A stretch of DNA of 64,000 nt from Dipteris shenzhenensis (Eukaryota; Polypodiophyta; Polypodiopsida; Gleicheniales). Position 1 is the first letter of the stretch, and every line of letters starts with the position of its first letter. Below the pieces are notes generated by a model. The model saw only the letters and a list, made by a program, of their open reading frames with translations. It made no database searches and was not told the origin of the DNA. The translations under genes and the position numbers were made by a program. Below, in pieces: positions 22,104 to 33,177 of the stretch. The stretch lies in NCBI GenBank assembly GCA_047967505.1, contig CM106541.1; one strand, written 5' to 3'.

Positions 22104-23340
22104 GTGCAGCTTGAGGGTGCTCAATTAGAGGCCTCCCACATGCACTTGAGGTCCAAAAGAATTTTGCCAAAGGATCTTGTACCGAAAGAGAGTGCTTCAA
22201 GCTACGCTCAGCCCACCCTCCATCCTAGCTGGGAATCCAGAAGCTCGATCCCTAGCCTCCACTCATTAGTAGGCCCCCAACCAGAAACTCTATCTAGCTC
22301 TGACAAAACAAAGAGTCTAGATGAAGTGATGCAAGACCCCTTAGGTCTAAGGGCATCTGAAGCTCCATTCGCAAGTGTAGCCTCTCCCAATGTGCCTTCA
22401 CCTTCGGTGGCATCCAGGCTTAGAGGTTTGTTCTCCAACATGTTTGGTTGCTTAGGCCAAACAGAGTCGGGAGATATGGAGAACCCCTTCGCCGGCATGT
22501 CTGCAGGGAGGGAAGGTCAGCAACATCCTACTCTTGAACAACCTCGAACAACAAACCAGGACAGAAACCACCTTCGCTGATCTAGGACCATCCGCCTATG
22601 CCAGACCTTCCTAGTGGGAAAACATGGATGATGAAGATCCATGGATGAAGGCAAGAACCCAGCCGAGGGGATACTAGGAACTTCCAAGGTGGAGTGCCTT
22701 ATGAACCTCCAATAGTCCAAGTGTCACCAACCTTTGCCTAGAGCCCTGTGCCCTGTCAGGCCCACAGTAACACCACCTCCGCTAGCCGCTCAAACAGTGT
22801 TAACTGATGAGGTGATGTGTATCTTGGTGAATACCCTAAGAAGGGGGGCCACACCACCTCCACCTACCCCAGTGTTTCCCATAGGGATTGCGAATCCCTC
22901 GAGGAACCGTCCCATTGCCATCTCCAAGTTAATGATTAAGTTCCTTGGAGAAGGAGACCCGGTCTCCCACATGGAGCGATTTGAATAGATTTGTGAAGCT
23001 TTTGGTGCTCCTGAAGATCTAGAGATGGCCAATGCCTTTGGTCTCAGCCTAGATGGCAAAGCAGGCCAACGGTATAGGGCTCTCACCCCAAAAGAGAAGA
23101 TCAACTAGGAGACATAGAGAAAGGCCTTTATTGTGGGGTTTGCTCCCACTGGCCATAAATGGAGCTTGATCAATCAATTGTATGGTGCAAAGCAAGATGA
23201 TAAGGAATCCCTAAGGGATTACATTGCTAGAATCAAGCACCTCAATGCCCACTACTGTGAACTGTATGAGTGGATGAGTGACGAACGATTGTTGCCCCAC
23301 TTCCTTATCAGATCCCAAAGCTGCATGACCACCTCATGGT
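22104..23340 (+). pseudogene. Gypsy H gag
   Basis: A broken frame whose second half is clearly Retrotrans_gag: FLGEGDPVSHMERFE, CEAFGAPEDLEMANAF, LSLDGKAGQRYRAL, KAFIVGFAPTGHKW and INQLYGAKQDDKESLRDYI, then HLNAHYCELYEW. Stops are mostly TAG at positions where Trp is expected (after MERFE, and twice around IN-ET-RKAF). The N-terminal third (MQLEGAQLEASH...) is Ser/Pro-rich. The protein would form the capsid. Non-functional. Confidence 0.85.
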
Positions 23341-24204
23341 GATGAATCCTACCTCCTTCAATGTATGCAGCAAGGTGTCCATCCGCATATGTGACAACAT
23401 GATGGACAAGGAGAATTCGGATAAAGCCCTAGAACCCTCAGAGATAGCTCCATTGGTTAGGTCTTTGAGTGTAGAAACAAAATCAAGAAGGAGACTAATG
23501 AGCCCAAGGGCTTGGATATGAGTGAGCTGGCCTCCAATCTATTAGATCAACTAGGCCAGTAGTGGAGAACAGGAACCTCCAAGGAGGCACCGAGAAACCC
23601 CCACTTGTTTCCACAAAGAGACAATGTTTGGTGTGGGGTATGCAATAGCAACCACCCCAATGAGTGCCCGCACCTAAGGGCCAGTAGGTCGGCACTCTAG
23701 TGCCACACTGCCATAGGTAGAGAAACCATGATACCTCCCAATGTCAATTTCCAAGGTCCCTCCCCTAACCCATGTATCAAATGAGACCCACATTAGCCCT
23801 AACGGCCCTGCCTAACCCCTTGGCCACTCATGCCGGTCTCATGGCTAGTTCTAGCTAGTACAAAACTCAACCAGCTCTGTTACCACCACCCATATTGGGT
23901 CCGTAGCCCCTGCTACCTCGTATAACCTCAGTCAATCAAGTGTTGGTAGAAGAACTACCCAACTATTGGGAGGAGACAGATGCTGATCACGGACCTCACG
24001 ATTACTACGCCTACAAGGAGGGAAGTGGCGCCCTGATCCATTACTTGCCACCAAAGGATCAATAGGTCCCCATATTCCAAACCACCCTCGCAAACGCAAG
24101 GGCGAGAGACCCTAAACTCAATTGGTTAGAGACCCCCGCTCCAATGTTAAACCTGCCAGGGTCCCCATAGAGTAAGCGAATGCCCCTACCGAGGTACTTC
24201 AAAC

Positions 24205-24420
24205 CCTTCGGTGCCCTATTTCAAATGCCAGGGCCCACACTTCTTAAAGGACTGTCCATACAGGGATCACACCCCCGCTGCTCCAACCACGACCAACCCC
24301 ACACCCTTGTGTGCGGGCTATGGAACTAAGCATCTATTCCAAGACTATCCCACGAGGAGACCACCCACCCCAATCCTCTCGCCAAAGAGTACCAGCCTTG
24401 ATCTGCTTAGCATTTCGAGT
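24205..24420 (+). pseudogene. Gypsy H nucleocapsid zinc knuckles, degenerate
   Basis: YFKCQGPHFLKDCPYRDH followed by LCAGYGTKHLFQDYP resemble two CX2CX4HX4C knuckles in which several Cys have become Tyr or Phe. RNA binding is presumably lost. Confidence 0.6.
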
Positions 24421-24654
24421 AGGGCCATGTGGCCATAGTGCCCCTACAAGTCATCACATGGATACAAGCCAAGGCATGGAAGTTCTACAACATTGGGTCT
24501 TCCTGGAACAACTTCTGCATTAGATTCGGAGTCTTTGACTACTTGAAGCTGAGGTGTTCCTCTTCCTCCACCCTCTCTAGCACCTTGAGCAATTTCTCCC
24601 CTCAGTGGCCCATCAAGTGGGCTAGATGAATAGTATCTGACCCTCTACTAGCCT

Positions 24655-25023
24655 TTATTCAATGCTCGAACTTCTCTTGTAGTCCCATACCAAGTTCTGG
24701 GCATCTATTATGTGTTGCTTTTCTAGGACCAAGTCAAGGTAGGTCTCTTTATAGGAGGGTAAGGGTGCTAGGCCTTGAGCCCACAACACTGGATTGTTTA
24801 CCTCTGGGCTTAGAGGCACTTTAGGGTCACCTTGGGTTGAAGCTTCTTCAGAAGTAGAGGAGGTGGCAAGATTAGATATCTCCTCATTAGAATCATCCTG
24901 GATGAGCACTTGGTTGGAGCCATCACCTACTCGAATGGCCTTCTTGGACCAAGTTAGGGGATGTGGGGGAATCTTGGGGTTGGGCAATGAGGATCCTTTA
25001 CCTTTCCTTGTGAGCTTCCTCAT
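24655..25023 (-). other. Antisense open frame of unknown origin inside gypsy H
   Basis: 122 residues on the strand opposite to H, Ser/Pro/Glu-rich with a basic start (MRKLTRKGKGSS) and a tail KETYLDLVLEKQHIIDAQNL. The plus strand here does not read as gag-pol but resumes at about 25040. It could be an antisense ORF, as some Tat elements carry, or an inverted fragment. No domain recognised. Confidence 0.3.
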
Positions 25024-25117
25024 TGCTTTTCCTTAAGAGGAAGGAGACTTGTACGGTTTTGAGGACATGTTGTCCATGGAAGAAGAAGCTTCATAAGAGC
25101 CCTACGACAATGCCAGG

Positions 25118-25923
25118 TTGGCTACCTTCCTATCGACAGAGGTGAAAATGCCGATCACTTCCCTGATGCTAAGAGGAAATCCCATCCTATGGCATGATCT
25201 ATCCAATTGGATGAATAGACTACTCTTACCCCCAACCCCTGCCAGCCCTAAGCCCAACCAATCATCACCAGAAAAGGGGCAGAATCTACCTAAGGTTCCC
25301 ATCAACAAGCTTGACTAGTACTTTGAGGGTGATGACACGAATGCTACTATCCCCATAGTCTATCAAAAGCAGAAGGTTGAAGCCATACTAGATGGGGGAG
25401 CAGGAGTGTGTCTGCACCAAGGAATGCTGGGAGAAATGGGAAAAATCCACACTCCAGCAGACCCATCTGGTAGTAAAGTTAGCTAATGGGGGAGCTGCCG
25501 AGCCCTTAGGAGTGCAACTGGCATAAACATTAATGTATTAGAATTCATTACCTCATCGGGTTCGTAGTCATGGACTTCACTCGACAGTTGAGATATGAAG
25601 CTATCCTAGGCAAGCCCTTCTTGCAAATGTCCAGACTCGTGCATGACTGGTGTAATGATAACATCTACTTGCGGCATGGGGAGCAAACCATGAGGGTGGA
25701 CTTGCACACCTACAAGGCCCACCCATTGTCAGGAGACCTCTTTGCTATAGAATCCGACACCATTGCCCAAACCACCTATGTAAAGCTATTCCAACCCTAT
25801 GACAAGGAAGAGGATGAGGAGTCTGATGACTTCTGGTATGCACCTCTCCCCCAGCCAAAATTCTCACAAGACTGGATGCACATCTTAGCCAATATAGATG
25901 TCCCAGAAAGAGCAGGGTTTTAA
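25118..25923 (+). pseudogene. Gypsy H aspartic protease
   Basis: After a Pro/Ser-rich linker comes PIVYQKQKVEAILDGGAGV, the retropepsin active-site loop (DGG instead of DTG/DSG, as often in plant gypsy elements). A broken middle follows, then FTRQLRYEAILGKPFL, matching the ILGRPWL block near the domain end. Stops and a frameshift (near 25480-25560) inactivate it. It would process gag-pol. Confidence 0.75.
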
Positions 25924-26040
25924 ATCACCACTCCAGAGCTTGAGGGTATGACCTCGGTGGTTCCCCTAAGAATGTTTAACATGATCAAACCCCGAGAGGT
26001 AAGAAAGGGAACTATAAGACTAAAATAAGATTTTCACTAG

Positions 26041-26535
26041 TTGTCCTATGTAGGTGCCGCGACTGCTCACCACAAGTTCTCCTCCAACTTGAGAAACATG
26101 GCGAATAAGGTAGCCTCCCCCATTGGCTCCATAAGCACAATGGAAGAGCCCCATTCAGGTCTCAAACCCCCTTTATCCAAAGGAACGGCTAAGGCAAGCA
26201 AGGCTAAGGCCAAAAGGACCAATGATCCAATTGGAATAGAGGAGGAAACTGAAGAGAAAGAGGACCTATGGAAAGTACTAGCCCACTACAAGGCCTACAT
26301 GATTCAGGATCGTAAGATCTTATACCAACAGGCCAAAAGGTCTCGGGAAGATGAATGTTCTCAAGGGTATGACGAGCTAGCCCCAATCAAGGAGGTAAAC
26401 TAGCCCTGAAAGGGCAAGACCCCTAGCCCGTATTCATCTCCGATGACCTCACCCCCATCGAGGAGAATGCCTTAATAGCTCTCCTACAAGAGTATAAGGA
26501 CTGCATGGCCTAGAAGTACACCGACATGAAAGGAG
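26041..26535 (+). pseudogene. Gypsy H protease-RT linker and RT N-terminus
   Basis: Lys/Ala-rich linker, then in a broken frame ISDDLTPIEENALIALLQEY and KDCMA-stop-KYTDMKG. This is the gypsy pre-RT block, where a Trp codon expected after CMA has become TAG. The frame is cut by the LTR of copia G at about 26540. Confidence 0.7.
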
Positions 26536-26539
26536 TGTG

Positions 26540-26962
26540 TGTGGGAGCCCCTTGCTCTTGCTGGGGTATGGGGGCCAATCGGCTAGCTAGGGGGTCCCAT
26601 GGAATATTCCCTAAATATTCCATGGATGACTAGTCAATTCCATCGACTAGGTTGACTGGTCGGCTTCACTGACTAGGTTGACTGGTCGGTTCCACTGACT
26701 ACGTTGATCCGACTACCGCCCTCATAACTATAAAGAGGCAACCTCCCCAGTCCATTGTACCAAATTAGCTCTTCTAGCTAGTAGCTCTTCACCTAATATC
26801 TGTATAGATCACCATCTAAGCTCTACTATGGGAGTGCATGGGTGGATGGAGCCATCATCTGTACTACATTAGTATTGAAGAAAAATTTTGTTCATCCCCA
26901 GTTTGCTGTGTACTCTCTATTCTTTGTTCAATTTCTATTTCGCTACGCCGTGTAATTTAACA
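26540..26962 (+). repeat. Element G 5' LTR
   Basis: TGTGGGAGCC...TTTAACA. It contains about 2.5 copies of a roughly 32-base unit (GACTAGGTTGACTGGTCGG, about 26637-26715) and a TATAAAG at 26729-26735. No second copy in the window. Confidence 0.85.
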
Positions 26963-26975
26963 TGGTATCAGAGCC
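26963..26975 (+). other. Element G primer-binding site (tRNA-iMet)
   Basis: TGGTATCAGAGCC directly after the LTR. Confidence 0.95.
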
Positions 26976-27098
26976 CAAGCATCTCTAAGGATCAAAGAGT
27001 AGAAGAGAGGCGAGGGCTTCAACAGCATACAGAGTGATGGCAATAGGAAGTGGCTCAAGTTTAGCAGCTACAGCTGCACCAGCTTCACCAACAATCCA

Positions 27099-27720
27099 GT
27101 GTTGAGGATTCACCCACTAGCCTTCACTGAAGGCAAGCTAGATGGTACGAACTACACTCTATGGAAGTTTAAAATTAATGCTATTTTGGATTCATATGAG
27201 CTTTTGGAGACAGTACTGGGGACTGACCCAGAACCACAAGGAAACCCCGACCCATTGAATCCGAGGAGTATGATACCTCCTAATGTCGACCTTCTATGAG
27301 CTTGGAAACGTAGGAACACAGATGCTCTTTGTGCCTTGGGTACAAGTACTACTAACAGTGTTTTGACCTTGATTCATCATACATCTAAGGCAATTGTGGC
27401 CTGGAACATATTGAAGAGTCAGTATGAGATGCGAAATCAGACAAGGATCCAGAACTTGGAGAATCAGCTTGCAGCTTAGAAGTTTAATGAAGGAGAGAAA
27501 ACGGAGGCATTCATAACCCGAATCAAAAATCTATGTGACCAGATGGCTGGTGCCGGGATACGAAAGACTAGCGCAGAGCTAGCTCGGTGGTGTCTCTGGA
27601 TATGTCCACCAAGATCAGATGGACTGGTAACAATGCTTAACACTCAGGTGAGACCCCAACCATTGTCATTTGAGGAGTTCTGTGCTTTACCTATGGAGGA
27701 GGAATTGGGGCTTAAAGCTT
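27099..27720 (+). pseudogene. Element G gag
   Basis: Starts in LRIHPLAFTEGKLDGTNYTL, with the copia gag entry motif LDGTNYTLWKFKINAIL. UBN2-like blocks AIVAWNILKSQYEMRNQTRI and EKTEAFITRIKNLCDQMAGA follow, then LSFEEFCALPMEEELGLK. Stops at 27297 and 27478, among others, break it. No zinc knuckle is seen because the following gag-protease segment is deleted. Confidence 0.85.
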
Positions 27721-27839
27721 GACTCTCATCACATGACCTGCAAGAAGGGTCTATATTGTTCCAGGCAGCCTCTATAGGAACCCATCACCATGATGGTTTG
27801 TAATAAGCAAAATGCCTTGTTGAGGGTACATGTACGGTT

Positions 27840-29135
27840 TCATTTGTTTATGTAAATGGAGATGTTAAGAAACTATCTAATGTGCTATATGTTCCACAAA
27901 TCAAGAGAAAGTTGCTATTAGTTGCTTCCATAACTGACCTTGACCATGAGCTGAGGTTCAACAAGATAGGAGCAAAAATTGTGGATAGTGCAGGCAATTT
28001 TGTTGGCACAGGAGTAAGAAGGAACAACTTGTATGGGCTAAGTGCTCTTACATCCACCACTAGAGTGGGCACAAGTAGACTTTGGCACGAAAGATTTGGC
28101 CACATCGGATTTGCAGTGCTAAAGGAGATGCAGAAGAAAGGTATGGTTGCTCACTTACCTGTAGTCACAAAAATCAAAGAACCATGTGAAGCTTGCATGA
28201 TGGGCAAGCAACAGAGAAAGGCATTCCCACAAGAAAGCAAGAATAGAGCAAATGCTCCTCTAGAGTTGGCACATGTTGACTTGTGTGGTAAGATCACAGG
28301 CCTTGGGGGGATCTTCCTATTTTTTATTGATTGTCGACGATTATAGTAGAAAGATGTGGGTGTACTTTCTTCGCAAAAAGGCTCAAGCTTTTGGTAAATT
28401 GAAAGAATGGCTACACCTTGTTGAAAATGAAATAGGGAGAAGTGAAGAAAATCAGATCGGATGGTGGTGGTGAGTTTGTTTCTACAAAGTTTAAAGATTT
28501 TTGCAAGAGCAAAGGGATCAAGCGACAGATGATGACACCACATACACCTTAGCAAAATTTGGTTGTTAAATGCCAAATGTAGACCGATGTGGAGATGGGG
28601 AGGTGTATCTTGAAAGGTGCTGGACTACCAAACCACTTTTGGGCTGAGGCTATCAATATTGCGGTTTACATCCTTAATCATAGCTATACAAAGGCACTCA
28701 AAGGTAAAACACCACATGAGGCTTACAACAGTAAGAAGCAATCTGTCTCCCACGTCAAAACGTTTGGGTGTGAATGCTATGCGCATGTACTAGACAAAGA
28801 GAGAAACAAGCTACAACCAGAAAGCACCAAATGTATCTTCTTAGGCTATTGTGATGAGAAGAAAGCCTATAAGTTGTATGACCGAGAGGCAAAGAAGATC
28901 ATAGCGAGCCGTGATGTGGTGTTCAGGGAGCAGCCACATGTAGTGGAGATAGAGAAGAGCTCTTCCACTTTATCATTAAGTGAAGAGGTAATTCACTATG
29001 GACCTGTCCCAGGAGCTATAAAGGAGGAGGAAATATCATATGATGAACGTATAAGTCACCAACTTGTTGTTACACCGATGGGAAAAGGACCTAGCAGAAG
29101 GAGACTTGGCACTCCTATACAGCATCTGCAATACT
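27840..29135 (+). pseudogene. Element G protease remnant and integrase
   Basis: The C-terminal half of the protease (NVLYVPQIKRKLLLVAS), then pre-integrase RLWHERFGHIGFAVL with CEACMMGKQ, LELAHVDLCG (first Asp), IVDDYSRKMWVYFL, EKSEENQIG (a damaged second-Asp region near 28450), and the tail FGCECYAHVLDKERNKLQ, KCIFLGY and ASRDVVF. A frameshift near 28320-28350 and damage at 28470-28590, including the expected Glu motif (KCQM-), inactivate it. It ends where gypsy sequence begins. Confidence 0.88.
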
Positions 29136-29290
29136 AAATGCAAGCTTAAGTACCAAGGTATGGGGTCCCTACCTATAGTTGAGATCATTCCCCAAGGGTC
29201 ATGCTAAATAGCCACCCTTAATGGGATAGAAATGGATGGCTACCTTAATGGGAGCAAATTAAAGAGATACTATGGCCCACTCACTCTTTC
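29136..29290 (+). pseudogene. Gypsy pol C-terminal end
   Basis: NGIEMDGYLNGSKLKRYYG matches the end of plant gypsy integrases, where a Gly-x-x-Val/Leu-Asn-Gly-Ala/Ser-x-Leu-Lys-x-Tyr motif closes the protein. It fits the 3' part of H. Confidence 0.55.
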
Positions 29291-29309
29291 CACCCTCAAG
29301 CCGTGCATA

Positions 29310-31061
29310 GAGAAAATGAACTCAAGGACAAGGTGGCTAGAATGAAACGCCAGGCCATTGAGGAAGCTAGAATTTGCAATGCTAAGCTCCGATAGCATAG
29401 GCAAATGACACTGCTTAAGGCAAGGGCTGAACAAATGCAACTAACAAATGAGCTAACAGCAGAGCGAGCCAGGTTTCTTGTTCAACTGTAGGTTCTGCGC
29501 ATGCGCATCAAAGCTCTCATGGATCCATGAGCGAGCCACAACTTCCTCTCCTGTGAGGTATGGGAAAAGATACAAGTACCCCTAACCCTCACTGTTGCTT
29601 CAATATACGAGCTATAATTGGCCAACTCCTACAAGCTTTGGGTTTTGTGAATTTAAGTCTAACGATTGTATGCCAGGAAGTGGATATACGCTTTAATGTT
29701 CTCCCCATAGAAACAACCGAAGAACATATTATATTGGGAAGAAGTTGGTGCTACATTGTGAACTATCAAATCGACTGTCGGACTGCTTCACTCACCAATG
29801 GTAGTAGAAGGGAGGTAGTTCCACTATGTGGACCAAGCCCTTCTTCTTTAATTCCTCCCTCATTGATCCATGACAATGAAGCTACACAGCAAGGTGGGTG
29901 GACCGGAAGCCCCTGCCACCTCCAACATCCCACCAAAAGTCCCAGCTCGAAGGGCAAAGAAAGCTATCCACAATGGTAAACTGATGCTGTTGCCCATTCC
30001 ACCACCACCACCATCCCCAGCTTAGGAAATTCATGAACAGTAAGTACAAGAGGCTATCCTTTGTGTCCAACATCACTTCAATCAGATCCGACTCCTAGAG
30101 GAAGTCTAGGCAGGAAGTCTAGGCAGCACAAAAGGTCCCGATCATCTCAGGGATGTCTCTTCTGAAACCATCTGTTACAAGAAGAAGACCACGCTACTAG
30201 CTTGCGCTCCCACCTCATCTACCTCATCCACTACCACACCCCTCTCATAGCTCGGTTAGCACCAACCACTTGGGTGGCCAAGGCAAGAAGGTTGCCTAGG
30301 TCCCGAAGTCAATGGTGCAAGCCTTGAAGGTATAGAAGGCAACAACACAAGAACCTGTGTCTCCTCGTGTCTCCTCGAGATACAACACCACAAGAACCTG
30401 CCAATGATCCGAACGAAGCAGGCTAGCCCCAAGCTACCAAGTACACACTACGACAGCAAGTAGTCTGCCTCAACACAAATGCCACCAAGGAGAGCCAAGG
30501 AGCCCCTCAAGAACCAACCCCCTTGCGAGGTGTTATACAAGAACCTCCCTCTGATTTCGAAGGCCAACCCTCCAAAGTATCACCTCTGATGGTACCGACC
30601 CACTCAGGAAAGCAAGGGTCTATGCCAAGAGCAATCCCACAAGAACCCAGTCCCCCCAAGAAGATGGACCATGCCCCAACAACTAAGCCCGATGCTAACG
30701 TGCCTCTGGCATCCAAGGTAAAAAAACAGGCTGGACAGTTACTCTATGTGGCTTTTAACATGCTATGTAGCATCACAGCGCCTGCCCACACCACATTCAT
30801 CTCATAATCATCGAGTCCAAGTCTAGGTGAGTCAGTATGGTAGATGCAAGATTCATCTATGAGATTGAGCATCCGCACTGGGTATCACCCATTGTGATAG
30901 TCCTAAAGAAAAATGGAAAAATTAGAGTATTTGTGGATTTGAAAAAGGTTAATGCTACCACGAGACGTGACCACTACCCCTTATGGATTTTTAGGTTACA
31001 ACCTATTAGATATGCTCAATGCCCCACCCTCCTAGTAACGACCAATGGTCCAAGGTGCTGA
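29310..31061 (+). pseudogene. Second gypsy relic: protease and RT start
   Basis: An Ala/Glu/Lys-rich helical stretch (29310-29500) is followed by a retropepsin: MDP- at the expected active site (MDxG lost), then LLQALGFVNLSLTIVCQEV and EEHIILGRSWCYIVNYQI. After a Pro/Ser/Thr-rich linker of nearly 1 kb (29980-30836, no motifs), the RT start reads FIYEIEHPHWVSPIVIVLKK, NGKIRVFVDLKKVNATTRRD. The frame then stops, and no YxDD or integrase follows. Probably a different, older copy than H. Confidence 0.7.
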
Positions 31062-31379
31062 TGTTGTAAGGCTAGCCATGTGTGAGCGTGGGACATTGGA
31101 TGGATCCTGACTTGCATGTCAGATGAGGTCTATCAATGAGAACGTTGATGTATCACCCTATGCACCCATAGCCCACTAGTCTTGGCTGCACACACACACA
31201 CGCACACCCACGATTAGCACTAGGTGATTAGAATCAGCCATCCATTTTTGCATTCGTTCACCATCTTGCATGTTGACCTCACATTCATGCCCGCACTGCT
31301 GCGCAAGTGCACTCCACTCACTCACTCTTTCCTCCCCCTTCATACCCCCCCACCACTCTCTCTCTTTCTTTCTTTTACT

Positions 31380-31830
31380 CATTTACATAGTCAGTATCTT
31401 GCCGATCGTCACCATTGAGGTATCCCACCGACCTTTGCAATTCCAACATCCCACCGACCATTGCCATCTCCAAATAATACCGGTCATCACCCAAGAAGTA
31501 TCCTACTGTGGTCGTCACCAAAGAAAGACCCCGTAGACCATCGCCTAGCAAAATCACGCCAGTTGGCACCCATTCAAAATCTCACCGATCACCACCATAA
31601 AGATATTCCACCAGTCATCACCAAAGAAAGACCCCGCCACCCGTTGCCATCATCAGATCACACCGACCGTCTCCATTTCAAATCACGCTGGTCGTGGTCT
31701 TTGCCACATCCCACCGATCGTCACAATTGACTTACCACATTGACCATCACCATCTATTTACCCCGTACTATACTCATATCCTGCCAGCCGTGAGGATGTA
31801 AAATCTATATAAATAGGCTTATCCCGTCGG
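31380..31830. repeat. Degenerate short-period repeat block
   Basis: Variants of ATCCCACCGACC-NTYRCCAT recur roughly every 25-40 bases. 31070-31380 has only a CA tract (31186-31205) and CT-rich sequence. It resembles the block at 21330-22070 in the H leader, which suggests a gypsy leader or LTR origin. Confidence 0.5.
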
Positions 31831-31912
31831 GCCATCGCAATAGTAGTTGCCCCCAAACTCTTGCAAAATTTGCCTAGATTTCTCATAGCCTCCTGCCCTC
31901 TTCCACTACCAT

Positions 31913-33175
31913 TTGAACAACTTGTTCATGTCCTCCGACTCTTCCTTATCCACTGACTCCCCCATCATGCAACTGCCATTCCTCTTTCGGATGGATCCCA
32001 AATGCGAGTTCTTTGAGTTCAAATCAAACTTGGGACTCCACCCTCACCCTATCCCACAGGCCATTGGCCCATCAGACTCCCAAAGCACTCTGTCTGCCAC
32101 AATTTGCATGCCTTCTGAGATCCCCTTGGAAGATCTGCAAGGAGAAAAAGAAATGTCCATTAGGCAAGCCACTCAAGAGGGTGTGATAGTAGCAGGGATG
32201 CCTCCCTTGAGATCAAGAAAGTGCACCTCGATGCCATCAACATGTGAGTATAAGGTCGTGCACTCCTAGACACACTCACCACTTGGAGAAGCATGGCTCC
32301 AAGAACTAGACGCGTGCATTGTGCACTCACGCTTTGCATACAAGGACCACAACGACACCCTCCACTACCATACCGTAGCAGCATACGTAGCATTGAAAGA
32401 GCTAGTGGTGGAGGATGCACTCAGAATTGCCAGCTTGAGCAGAGTGGCCAACCATCTCCCATGCCACCTGGACATGAAGCTGATGGCAGAATTTCTCCAG
32501 GTGTATAACAGCAACACCTTCATTTGCATCCTACAAGATGCAACAGGAAATCCACACCACTACCAAATCAATCAGAACTTGGTACAGGCAGCCTTCAACC
32601 TCCTGGTCATTGGTGACAAGTACTCCAAAAAGAAAAAGTTGGACGCCCTCAAAACGGTCTGTCACTATGACTGCTAGAAGAGCAAGGGCCGACTCTAGTT
32701 CACGATCATTCACATGCCCGAGGTGAAAAGGCTAGCAAGAGCCTTGCAATGGCTCACACAAGTCAAGCACATGGACCACCATCAATTCGTAGTGCCAAAT
32801 ATCCTACTATGCATGGTGGAGCCCCAGGAGACCAATTGGGATGACTACTTCGGCAACCAAATGAGGGATGACCTCAACACACATGGAAAGTAATCAGAAA
32901 TCCCATGCTGTACATGGTGGTCCTCTACTACTTGTTGTGCCAGCACCCACCAGTTGGCTTCAGGCTAGCTGAAAAATTCACCACAGGGCTAGCATAGACA
33001 GAGCTCGACAAGACAACTGACAAAGCCCAAGCGAGCAAGGACAATGCCCAATGCCACTCTAGCTGGTCATGTGCAACTAGACCCTAGTCAGCTGCTCGCA
33101 CAATATGAGGACCACCAAATGCAATAATTCATGCAACAACAACTACACTTCCACTAGCAGCAAGTAGATTCTTAG
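31913..33175 (+). pseudogene. Decayed protein of unknown function (possible plant transposon-associated ORF)
   Basis: A coherent reading of about 400 residues interrupted by about six stops and one or two frameshifts. Blocks include PSEIPLEDLQGEKEMSIRQA, RFAYKDHNDTLHYHTVAAYV, LPCHLDMKLMAEFLQVYNS, FICILQDATGNPHHYQINQN, LLVIGDKYSKKKKLDALK, QVKHMDHHQFVVPNIL and NPMLYMVVLYYLLCQHPPVG, then a Lys/Asp/Gln-rich helical end. The order EFLQVYNS...INQNLV faintly recalls the 'putative plant transposon protein' domain found with Tat-type gypsy elements, but I am not sure. It stops exactly where the transposase fragment begins. Confidence 0.5.
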
Positions 33176-33177
33176 AA

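Larger units (their letters stand above)
26540..29135 (+). mobile_element. Ty1/copia element G, 3'-truncated, inside gypsy H
   Basis: A 5' LTR of about 423 bases (26540-26962), tRNA-iMet PBS, gag, and PR/integrase remnants end abruptly at about 29135. RT, RNase H and the 3' LTR are absent. The next bases are gypsy sequence, so the 3' half was lost through deletion or illegitimate recombination. The exact LTR start is ambiguous within GTGTGTGTGG (26535-26544). Confidence 0.88.
19904..29290 (+). mobile_element. Old Ty3/gypsy element H, interrupted by copia G and heavily decayed
   Basis: Seen in order on the plus strand: an LTR-like promoter region (TATA at 20433), a degenerate tRNA-Asp-type PBS at 20839, a long leader, gag (22104-23340), degenerate zinc knuckles, a DGG-type aspartic protease (about 25380), the first residues of RT (to about 26535), then copia G. 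After G comes an integrase-C-terminus-like block (29140-29290). Most of RT, RNase H and integrase is missing, so either a large deletion accompanied or followed the G insertion, or the right-hand block is from another copy. The LTR start is not defined and probably continues left of element B. Confidence 0.7.
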
